DNA of 16,397 nt from JBAPRR01 sp049281195. Its GTDB lineage: Bacteria; Actinomycetota; Acidimicrobiia; Acidimicrobiales; CAVXTF01. This document shows positions 1-6,668 of this stretch, in pieces (the stretch's first letter is position 1; the number at the start of each line of letters is the position of its first letter). Both the position numbers and the translations under genes were made by a program. The notes beneath the pieces are model-generated. The model had not been told where the DNA came from, ran no database searches, and worked only from the letters and a program-made list of their open reading frames with translations. Location of the stretch: positions 1 through 16,397 of the forward strand of contig JBAPRR010000311.1 in the NCBI GenBank assembly GCA_049281195.1, read 5' to 3'.

Positions 1-1
1 G

Positions 2-643
2 TTGATTGCAACAAGATGGGACGCCACACCGCTGCAGAAACACGAGGCTCGACTGGTCCGTGTCGCCGGATGGTGCGCAATTGGTGGACTCCTCGTTCGC
101 CCGTCGTTTTTGGGTCTGCCATATGCCACGTTGCCACCCGACGCGGCGCAGCTGTTGTTCCGCGTCGCCGGATTGAGCTATGTGATCTGCGCGATCGCGG
201 CTGTCTTCATGGCCCTGCATCAGAGGCGTCCAGCGCCGGTGACGGCTACATATCTGATCTCCTTCGCATTTGTCGCGCCGGTATTCCTTTTTAAAAGCGC
301 TCAAGGCGCCGTTACCGGGATGGTCGTAGCGCACGGTCTCCAGTACCTATGGATGGTCAGGTGGCGTAGTCGTCAAGCAAACGATCTTCCACCGCACTCC
401 GGGCTGAAAACGACGGTTACCGTGATCGCACTTGCAGTAGTGGGAGGTTCGTTGTTAGAGGGGATGTCAGAGTTGTACTCGTCTCATGGCATCGTTCTTC
501 GCTCCCTTTACGGCGCTTATCTGGGAATCGTGATGGCACATTTTGCCGTCGACGGGGTTATCTGGCGCCGGCCGGTTCGACTCGCCGAACCTTCGCGTCA
601 GAGATCGAGGCTGCTACCCTCGTCGGCACACGGGAGAGCTTGA
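2..643 (+). CDS. Multi-pass membrane protein, probably 5'-truncated by the window edge
   Basis: The frame is open from base 2 (a TTG) to TGA at 641-643, giving 213 residues, but the true start is probably upstream of the window. Four to five hydrophobic segments are visible (about residues 22-40, 50-72, 78-97, 136-152 and 165-183). Two histidine-bearing motifs stand out: HGLQYLW at about 111-117, and H180-x3-D184-x3-W188-R189 at the end of the last membrane segment. Such intramembrane His/Asp residues can indicate a metal- or cofactor-dependent membrane enzyme, but I do not recognise the family. The C-terminal 25 residues are Arg-rich and probably cytoplasmic. The stop lies 1 nt before the ATG of the PadR gene, so the two are very likely co-transcribed and translationally coupled. 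Function unknown. Confidence 0.7.
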   Translation: MIATRWDATPLQKHEARLVRVAGWCAIGGLLVRPSFLGLPYATLPPDAAQLLFRVAGLSYVICAIAAVFMALHQRRPAPVTATYLISFAFVAPVFLFKSAQGAVTGMVVAHGLQYLWMVRWRSRQANDLPPHSGLKTTVTVIALAVVGGSLLEGMSELYSSHGIVLRSLYGAYLGIVMAHFAVDGVIWRRPVRLAEPSRQRSRLLPSSAHGRA

Positions 644-644
644 A

Positions 645-974
645 ATGAGACCGAAACAGCTCGTGGACCTGGGTAGCTACACCGGCCCGGCGACGCTCAT
701 CCTTTCGAGCCTCGCCGGTGGGGAAAAGCACGGCTACGCGCTCACGAAGGACATCGAGGAATTCTCCGGCGTTCACCTTGCCCCTGGAACCCTCTATGGA
801 GCACTCGCGCGACTGGTCGACCAGGGGCTCATCGAACCCGTTGCTTCAGACGATGATCGCCGACGTCCTTACATCATCACACCAGGGGGCTCTGAGGCGC
901 TTCGCACCCAGCTCTCGGAGCAGCGCAGGGTCGCCGACATCGGCCTGCGTCGTCTGAATCGAGCAGGTTCGTGA
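645..974 (+). CDS. PadR-family winged-helix transcriptional regulator
   Basis: This 109-residue protein is a compact PadR-type regulator. A winged helix-turn-helix covers residues about 17-85: a helix with ILSSLAGGEKHGYAL (19-33), a recognition region with LAPGTLYGALARLVDQGLI (45-63), and the wing RRRPYIITPGGSEAL (72-86). The GTLYGAL segment is the hallmark of the family. The protein is short and has only a minimal C-terminal helix, as in PadR subfamily 2. An open frame extends upstream to 543, but the ATG at 645 is preferred because GGGAGAG at 632-638 gives a Shine-Dalgarno 6-8 nt away and the family's N-terminus aligns here. It begins 1 nt after the preceding membrane gene and its TGA overlaps the next GTG. 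PadR proteins typically repress neighbouring membrane-protein or efflux genes, so control of this cluster is inferred. Confidence 0.93.
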   Translation: MRPKQLVDLGSYTGPATLILSSLAGGEKHGYALTKDIEEFSGVHLAPGTLYGALARLVDQGLIEPVASDDDRRRPYIITPGGSEALRTQLSEQRRVADIGLRRLNRAGS

Positions 975-2068
975 GCGACGACGTTACAAAACGTGCCTCG
1001 CGTCTCCTGCGCCTGTATCCCAGGCAATGGCGCCAACAGTTTCCTGATTTCGAAGACGTCCTCGCCGAAGAGCTTAGAGAGCATCCCCAGGGCGTTTACC
1101 GCAACGTCATGCGGGCGGCGGCAAGAGAGAGACTCCGAGAATTCGGCATTCTGCCTAAGACGCCGGCTGATCGAGCCCGATCAGGATTGGCGTTGATATA
1201 CGCGGCCATTGTGCCCTTCGTCGGACTCGCCATGGGAATGCGGTCGCAGCTACGGACCAGCCTCGGTTCGCACAGGGTTACGACGAGCCTGATATTGAGC
1301 GCTTCCGTACTGTTCCTGACAATCGGAACTCTTCTTGTTCTGTTGGCACTTCCCGTAGCCGTTGTCCTTATTGCCGGCGACGCTCACCGATCTCGAAATC
1401 GGATCTTCAAATCAGGCAGCGCCCCATATCAGCAGCTGATCCGGCCAGCTCTGGTCTTCGTCGGAGCGTTCGGGGTGTCGACGGTTGCCGGCTGGGTGGC
1501 CGACCGGTCGGGTTGGTATTCGCCGGCGGCCGTTGCCTTACCGCATAGTGGACCGGGCCATGTCGCCACGCTGTGGGTGAGGGGCATCGTCGCGACCATT
1601 ACTCCGGCATGGGTCCATCCGACCTTGTTCGCTCATATGCCACCAGGTGAAGTTCTGGCTGCCCTGATTGCACCGATTGCCGTTCTGACCATGGCCGGTG
1701 CGTTGTTCCGATTGATCGTGGGACTCCCTCTGAGAGCGCCCGGGCGAGCAAACATCGTCCTTGCGGCGGGGGCCTTCACGATGATGTTCCTCTCCGCAAT
1801 CGCTGCGGGACGTTGGATCCTCAACCACCCGAGCCCGCAGGGCGCGACGCCTCTTTTGGCCCGCACGGATCAACTCGCTCCTGGCCACACCGGCTGGGGT
1901 GTCGTCCTGGTACTGGTTCTTCTTACTTTCACTGCCCTTGTGGGATTGCGCCGGATTCTGAGACGTGGCGGCAGAGATTTCATCTATGACGGTGTTCGAG
2001 TTACGCGAGACCGCCCACAAGCCGAAACCGGCGGTTCGCCGACGGATGGCACGCTTCTGGTTGCTTGA
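971..2068 (+). CDS. Six-TM membrane protein in a PadR operon
   Basis: This 365-residue protein starts at GTG 971, overlapping the padR stop by 4 nt (GTGA), which implies translational coupling. The first ~65 residues are soluble and basic, with the motif RLLRLYPRQWRQQF (11-24) followed by an acidic helix. This LYPxxWR-type N-terminal helix is common in actinobacterial membrane proteins encoded directly after PadR regulators. About six membrane segments follow (70-90, 106-136, 156-176, 226-250, 260-282, 308-328). There is a periplasmic-looking loop between segments 3 and 4 (about 178-225) and a polar cytoplasmic C-terminus. No ATPase or transporter motif is visible. By context it is probably the target or effector of the PadR regulator, perhaps sensing or modifying the membrane, but no biochemical function can be assigned. 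Confidence 0.88.
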   Translation: MSDDVTKRASRLLRLYPRQWRQQFPDFEDVLAEELREHPQGVYRNVMRAAARERLREFGILPKTPADRARSGLALIYAAIVPFVGLAMGMRSQLRTSLGSHRVTTSLILSASVLFLTIGTLLVLLALPVAVVLIAGDAHRSRNRIFKSGSAPYQQLIRPALVFVGAFGVSTVAGWVADRSGWYSPAAVALPHSGPGHVATLWVRGIVATITPAWVHPTLFAHMPPGEVLAALIAPIAVLTMAGALFRLIVGLPLRAPGRANIVLAAGAFTMMFLSAIAAGRWILNHPSPQGATPLLARTDQLAPGHTGWGVVLVLVLLTFTALVGLRRILRRGGRDFIYDGVRVTRDRPQAETGGSPTDGTLLVA

Positions 2069-2181
2069 TCACCTACCAGATTGAAGACACGTAGCAGCGA
2101 TTTAGCGGCTTGACGAGGTCGGCCGCGGCGTAGTCGCAGGGGACCTTAAGGTTTTTCCCAGCTTTCGTCGATATCTGTGCA
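2069..2181 (+). other. Intergenic gap before the glycosyltransferase-like pair
   Basis: These 113 nt separate the PadR cluster from the next gene pair. No convincing terminator hairpin with a T-tract and no full sigma70-type promoter was found. A TTGACG at 2110-2115 is not followed by a good -10 at normal spacing. The downstream gene pair presumably has its own promoter here, but I cannot place it. Confidence 0.4.
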
Positions 2182-3507
2182 ATGGGTACGGAGACCACAG
2201 AGATGGCCGAAATGGGTCGGTCTCCCATCTCCGGTAATGCCCGTCCGCCCTGGTCCAGCAGGTTTCTGACAACCTGGACCATTCCAGCCGCGGCCTCGGC
2301 TGCGTTCGCACTCATCGCCGTGACCTACACCGTGTGGTGGTATCCGGTCGTCTACCACCTCAACATCTGGCCAGTGCCGGGGGATTGCTGGACCAGCTAC
2401 TTCGCCGCCAGTGCACTGATCCATGGTCACCTGGGCAGGATCTACGGGAGGCAGAACGGTCTCATCGCGTTCCCCGGAATAGCTGTGGTTCTGGCACCGT
2501 CAGTCGCAATCAGTCGCGGTCTGCATCTGTGGATAGGAGCTCCTTACACCGCGGTCAGCACTCCGACAGCCTGGCTGGCACTCGAACCGATCGACCTTTT
2601 AGCCGGCTGCCTGGCACTCTTCTCTTTTGATGCCGTGGCTCGACGGCTCCGCGTCTCCCGGCCGCGACGAGCGTTTCTCGCCATGGCGGAGGTGATCGCG
2701 CTATGGGACCTCCTCATCTACCAATGGCATCCCGAGGATGCGTTTGCAGTAGCGCTCGGCCTGTGGGCACTCCTTGCAGCCCTGGACGGTCGGTGGCGTC
2801 GCGCCGGTTGGCTGATGGGTGCGGGAATAGCGTTCCAACCGCTTCTTCTCTTGGCGCTTGTCGTTGTCATAGCTCTGGCCAAACGCAAGGAGATCGCCGG
2901 CATAGTCGTGCGCTCGATCGTTCCGGCGGTCGTTCTGGTGTCCGGACCACTCATCGCCAACCCGAGCCGGACACTGCGCGCCATTGTCGACCAACCCAAC
3001 AGCACGGTTCTGAACCGCTCCACTCCATGGGTGCACTTGGCGCCGCATCTCGCTCACGGGATGGTGGCGTCCGGACCGGCTAGATCGGTCGCCGTGGTGG
3101 CGGCCGCCGTCTCGAGCTGGCTTGTGTGCCGCCGTAATCCGCGCATCGAAGTCTGCGTGTGGATGCTCGCGGTGTGCTTCGCCACCAGGGTCTTCTTCGA
3201 GCCGGTGATGGTTTCTTATTACATGTGGCCTGCTCTCGCAGTGGCGGTCCTCATCGCCTCTCGCGGTTCACGCTTCCGGTTCGCATCGACGTGCGCCCTT
3301 GTGACATTCTCGACTTTCTACGTCCACGAATGGCGCGCCGAGTGGAAGTCGTGGACCATCCTGGTCGTTTCCATCGGCGCTGCGCTGGTCGTATCGCGAC
3401 CGGCGAAATCGTCGGCACCGATGCGGATGAGTCCATCTCGAGGTGCAGGCCGAACGTCGGAAGAGAAAGGTCACGAGCACGTCAAAGAGTTACTGGGCGT
3501 AGGTTGA
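2182..3507 (+). CDS. Polytopic membrane protein, GT-C glycosyltransferase-like (copy A)
   Basis: This 441-residue protein has about nine to ten hydrophobic segments. After a first membrane helix (about 36-55) comes a loop with VPGDCWTSYF (65-74), whose Asp68 sits where GT-C polyprenyl-phosphate-dependent glycosyltransferases carry their catalytic acid. A second charged motif, YQWHPEDAF (180-188), lies at the end of a later helix. The layout resembles GT87/DUF2029-type actinobacterial mannosyltransferases, but the family is inferred and no substrate is suggested. The start at 2182 has no Shine-Dalgarno; the in-frame ATG at 2203 has GGAG at 2190-2193, 9 nt upstream, and may be the true start. 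Its stop overlaps the TTG of a close paralogue. The C-terminal ~35 residues are polar and differ completely from that paralogue. Confidence 0.85.
   Translation: MGTETTEMAEMGRSPISGNARPPWSSRFLTTWTIPAAASAAFALIAVTYTVWWYPVVYHLNIWPVPGDCWTSYFAASALIHGHLGRIYGRQNGLIAFPGIAVVLAPSVAISRGLHLWIGAPYTAVSTPTAWLALEPIDLLAGCLALFSFDAVARRLRVSRPRRAFLAMAEVIALWDLLIYQWHPEDAFAVALGLWALLAALDGRWRRAGWLMGAGIAFQPLLLLALVVVIALAKRKEIAGIVVRSIVPAVVLVSGPLIANPSRTLRAIVDQPNSTVLNRSTPWVHLAPHLAHGMVASGPARSVAVVAAAVSSWLVCRRNPRIEVCVWMLAVCFATRVFFEPVMVSYYMWPALAVAVLIASRGSRFRFASTCALVTFSTFYVHEWRAEWKSWTILVVSIGAALVVSRPAKSSAPMRMSPSRGAGRTSEEKGHEHVKELLGVG
3136..3197 (+). repeat. 62-nt perfect repeat, copy in paralogue A
   Basis: This segment is identical base for base to 4419-4480 in the tandem paralogue, including third codon positions, and encodes the NPRIEVCVWMLAVCF region. 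Flanking parts of the two genes are clearly more divergent, so this is a patch of unusually high identity within a tandem duplication. Confidence 0.9.
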
Positions 3508-5042
3508 CCGGCTCCGAATCTCTCCCATCAGCAAGGAGATTTCTGCAGATCCGGGTGGTTGCTTTTGCCGGATCAGCTTTATTCGTGCTGATCACCCTCA
3601 TCTTCACCATGTGGTGGAATCACTTCCGCAACCACGTCGACTTGTGGTGGGTGCCGGGGGACTGCTGGACGAGCTATTTCGCGTCGAGCGCACTCGTTCA
3701 CGGTCATCTCGGCGCGGTCTACGCGCCACAGCACTGGGGTGGTGTCGTCACGTTCCCCGGACTCGTCGTGCTCCTGGCCCCGGCGGTCGCTCTGGGCCAG
3801 GCACTTCATCTGTTAGTGGGTGTTCCGTACACAGCCGTGGCCACTCCAACGATGTGGCTGGTCCTCGAGCCATTCGACCTACTGGCGGGATGCCTCGTGC
3901 TGTTCTCCCTTGACGCCGTCGCTCGACGGCTGGGCGTCTCCAAGTCCCGGCGGACGTTGCTTGTCGCCGCCGAGTTGATCGCGCTGTGGAACCCTGTCAT
4001 CTACCAGTGGCACCCAGAGGACGCGTTCGCGGTGGCCTTCGGCCTATGGGCGCTGCTCGCGGCCATCGACGGCCGCTGGCGACGTGCGGGATGGTTGATA
4101 GGCGCCGGAATAGCGTTCCAACCACTTCTTCTCTTGGCACTTGTCGTTGTCGTCGCCCTGGCCAAGCGCAAGGAGATCGCCGGCGTAGTCGTGCGCTCGA
4201 TCGCTCCTGCCGCTGTTCTTGTTGCCGGCCCGCTCATCGCCAATCCGCGCGTGACGCTGCGAGCCATTGTGGATCAGCCCAACAGCGCCATATCGAATCG
4301 AGCTACGCCATGGGTGTACTTCGCGCCACATCTCGGTAACGGGATCGTGGCGTCGGGCCCGGCCCGAACGGTTGCTGTCTTGGCAGCCGGCGTTGTGAGC
4401 TGGATTGTGTGCCGCAGGAATCCGCGCATCGAAGTCTGCGTGTGGATGCTCGCGGTGTGCTTCGCCACCAGGGTCTTCTTTGAGCCGGTCATGGTCGCCT
4501 ATTACGTGTGGCCTGCTCTGGCCATGGCTCTTCTCATCGCTTCGAGCGGCACCGCCCGCCGCTTCGCACTGACGTGCGGGCTTTCAACATTCGCAACGGT
4601 CTACGTGCACGAATGGCGCACCCAATGGACGTCGTGGACCGTCCTGGTCGTTTCCATCGGCACGGCGCTGGTTGTATCGCGACCGGCAAACCCCGACGCC
4701 AGAAGCCAAGCAGGAGCTCTACGCAGCCTCAGAGTCCGTGTGGCTCATCCAGGTCTCGTACATCTCCGCGTATTTCCCGCCCTTCTCGACGAGCTCAGCA
4801 TGAGATCCGCTCTCGACTATCCGCCCATCGTCGACGACCACGATCCGGTCGGCTTTCATAGCGGTGGTCAGGCGGTGGGCGATGAGGATGGCGGTCCGGG
4901 CTTCCAACAACACATCCAAGGCGGCTTCGATCTTGGTCTCAGAAGCAAGGTCGAGGTTCGAGGTAGCTTCGTCGAGGACCAGGACCCGGGGATGAGCCAA
5001 GAAGGCTCGGGCCAATGCGATGAGCTGCCGCTCACCCGATGA
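3504..5042 (+). CDS. Polytopic membrane protein, GT-C-like (copy B), with aberrant antisense-derived C-terminus
   Basis: This is a tandem paralogue of the preceding gene, colinear with it from the first membrane helix to the shared VVSRPA at residue ~397. It keeps PGDCWTSYF with Asp53 and the YQWHPEDAF motif (167-175). The TTG at 3504 overlaps the upstream TGA (TTGA) and is chosen for coupling and for alignment with copy A. A GTG at 3555, with AAGGAG at 3533-3538 about 16 nt upstream, is an alternative. The frame is open back to 3159, but that part is a shadow of copy A. After base ~4688 similarity to copy A ends. The frame then runs on for ~115 residues, of which about 107 (from ~406) are read antisense to the converging ABC gene's ATPase end. 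That tail is hydrophilic and has no recognisable fold, so the native 3' end was probably lost by deletion or rearrangement. The membrane body should still fold; whether the protein is functional is unknown. Confidence 0.8.
   Translation: MTGSESLPSARRFLQIRVVAFAGSALFVLITLIFTMWWNHFRNHVDLWWVPGDCWTSYFASSALVHGHLGAVYAPQHWGGVVTFPGLVVLLAPAVALGQALHLLVGVPYTAVATPTMWLVLEPFDLLAGCLVLFSLDAVARRLGVSKSRRTLLVAAELIALWNPVIYQWHPEDAFAVAFGLWALLAAIDGRWRRAGWLIGAGIAFQPLLLLALVVVVALAKRKEIAGVVVRSIAPAAVLVAGPLIANPRVTLRAIVDQPNSAISNRATPWVYFAPHLGNGIVASGPARTVAVLAAGVVSWIVCRRNPRIEVCVWMLAVCFATRVFFEPVMVAYYVWPALAMALLIASSGTARRFALTCGLSTFATVYVHEWRTQWTSWTVLVVSIGTALVVSRPANPDARSQAGALRSLRVRVAHPGLVHLRVFPALLDELSMRSALDYPPIVDDHDPVGFHSGGQAVGDEDGGPGFQQHIQGGFDLGLRSKVEVRGSFVEDQDPGMSQEGSGQCDELPLTR
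4419..4480 (+). repeat. 62-nt perfect repeat, copy in paralogue B
   Basis: This is the second copy of the identical segment described at 3136-3197, in direct orientation 1283 nt downstream. Direct repeats of this length can recombine, which would fuse the two paralogues and delete the DNA between them. Confidence 0.9.
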
Positions 5043-6668
5043 CAACGACTGACCCCGCTCGTGGACGACGGTGTCGAGGCCGTCGGGCATGCGGTCGATC
5101 AGCTCGGTGAGGCCCACTTCGCGGATCGCTTCCCACACTTCGTCGTCGGTCGATTCAGGACGGGCGAAGGCGATGTTGAAACGGAGACTGCCGGCGAAGA
5201 GGAATGGTTCCTGGGGGACCACCCCGAGCTGACTACGCAATGAATCGACAGTGACACTTCGGATGTCGTGGCCGTCGATTAGGACCCGACCGGAGGTCGG
5301 ATCGTAGAAACGGGTCACCAATTTGGCCATGGTGGACTTGCCGGCGCCGGTCTGGCCGACGAACGCGACGGTCTCGCCCGCGGCGATCTTCAAGTTGACG
5401 TCGCGGATGACCGGGGTGGCCGGGTCGTAGCCGAAGGTGACGTTGTCGAAGACGATCTCACCTTCGATCGGCGGAAGCTCGACTGCATCGGGAGCCTCTG
5501 GAACGCTGGGTTGAATCTGGAACAGGGTGCGCAGCTTCAGGATCGAGGCCTGTCCCTGTTGGAAGGTGTTGTACTGCTGCACGAGTAACTGGATCGGGGC
5601 GAAGAACCGGTTCATGTACAGGAAGAACGCGATCAGCGCGCCAACCGACAGTGAGTGGTGGACCACCATGTTCCCACCGATAGCCAACAACGCGGCCTGG
5701 CCGAGATAACCAAGAAGCTGGGTGCCCGGTCCATAGATCGCATTGATCTGTGCCGTGTAGTTGTTCGCCTCGCGATAGTCACCGACCACGTTGCGGTGGT
5801 GAACGATGTTGTGACGCTGGCGGTTGTGAGCGGCGACTGTACGTACACCGTGGAGGCTTTCTGACAAGTCGGCCAGAACGAAGGCGATCCCATCGCGGAC
5901 CCGTTCGTAGCCGCGTTCAGAAGCGGTGCGGAACCACAGAGAGGAGATGGTCAGCAGGGGAACGACGAGAGCCAGTGTGATCAGGGCCAACTTGACGTCC
6001 AGCGTGAACATGATGATCGTGATCACGACCATGGTCAGGCCCTGCACCGCGAACGAGGCGAGACCGTCCTGCAGCAGCTGCTGGAGGTTTTCGATGTCGC
6101 TCGTCATGCGGGTCATCACGACGCCGGCCTTCTCTTCTGTATAGAAGTCGAGTCCCAGCCTCTGCAATTGGGTGAATACCTTCACCCGGAGGTCGTGCAT
6201 CACGAAGGCGGCGAGCCGGCCTGTCACCTCGGTCTGCAGGCGCTGCGCGAACCCGGTCACGAGGATGCAGCCGAAGAAGATGGCAGCTACCACGACGACC
6301 AGGCCGAAGCGTTTGTGGGCCTCCATGCCGTCGGTGATCCCGATGTCGATGAGCTTGGGGCCGGCCTGGTTGACCACGGCGATTATCGAGACAAGCACCA
6401 CGGCGATGAGAGCCATCTGCTTGTGCTTGAGGATCAGTCCGCGAAGCGTCAGCTTCTCGCGCTCGTCGTCCGAAGCCCGGTAGGTGAACTTGATGTTCGG
6501 CTCGGGGTATTCGGGCTCGGTCGTGAGCAGCCGGTCGACCCCTTCTTGAAGCTCGGAGGGTATGCCCGCGAACGGGAGCCCGCCGCCAGGGTTCGCCGCG
6601 GCGCGTGGACCCCCGGCGGGGCCGAAGCCACCACCCATCCCCCCACCGAAACCGCCACCGAACCCCAT
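4719..6668 (-). CDS. ABC half-exporter with canonical ATPase residues (second subunit of a heterodimer)
   Basis: This 649-residue fused permease-ATPase has a six-helix ABC exporter membrane domain (about 80-370) and a nucleotide-binding domain (about 400-635). The motifs are Walker A GQTGAGKS (438-445), Q-loop Gln486 (VVPQEPF), signature LSSGE (542-546, a variant of LSGGQ), Walker B VLVLD ending at Asp566 with catalytic Glu567, and H-loop His598. The N-terminus is unusual: the first ~20 residues are almost all Gly, Phe and Met, followed by a Pro/Ala/Gly linker. The ATG overlaps the TGA of the upstream ABC gene by 1 nt (TGATG) and has AAGGTGA at 6675-6681, 6 nt away. It is co-translated with its partner under the marR gene. 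An export role for drugs, lipids or peptides is inferred from the family; the substrate is unknown. Its 3' end overlaps the converging membrane-protein frame by 324 nt. Confidence 0.95.
   Translation of the reverse strand: MGFGGGFGGGMGGGFGPAGGPRAAANPGGGLPFAGIPSELQEGVDRLLTTEPEYPEPNIKFTYRASDDEREKLTLRGLILKHKQMALIAVVLVSIIAVVNQAGPKLIDIGITDGMEAHKRFGLVVVVAAIFFGCILVTGFAQRLQTEVTGRLAAFVMHDLRVKVFTQLQRLGLDFYTEEKAGVVMTRMTSDIENLQQLLQDGLASFAVQGLTMVVITIIMFTLDVKLALITLALVVPLLTISSLWFRTASERGYERVRDGIAFVLADLSESLHGVRTVAAHNRQRHNIVHHRNVVGDYREANNYTAQINAIYGPGTQLLGYLGQAALLAIGGNMVVHHSLSVGALIAFFLYMNRFFAPIQLLVQQYNTFQQGQASILKLRTLFQIQPSVPEAPDAVELPPIEGEIVFDNVTFGYDPATPVIRDVNLKIAAGETVAFVGQTGAGKSTMAKLVTRFYDPTSGRVLIDGHDIRSVTVDSLRSQLGVVPQEPFLFAGSLRFNIAFARPESTDDEVWEAIREVGLTELIDRMPDGLDTVVHERGQSLSSGERQLIALARAFLAHPRVLVLDEATSNLDLASETKIEAALDVLLEARTAILIAHRLTTAMKADRIVVVDDGRIVESGSHAELVEKGGKYAEMYETWMSHTDSEAA

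Noticed and set aside
543..644. Upstream extension of the padR frame
   Set aside because: It overlaps the end of the preceding membrane gene in another frame; the ATG at 645 has a Shine-Dalgarno and matches the family's N-terminus.
2110..2140. TTGACG considered as a -35 for the glycosyltransferase-like pair
   Set aside because: No acceptable -10 lies 16-19 nt downstream.
3159..3503. Upstream extension of the second glycosyltransferase-like frame
   Set aside because: This part is an out-of-frame shadow of the first paralogue; similarity to that paralogue's N-terminus begins only after 3504.
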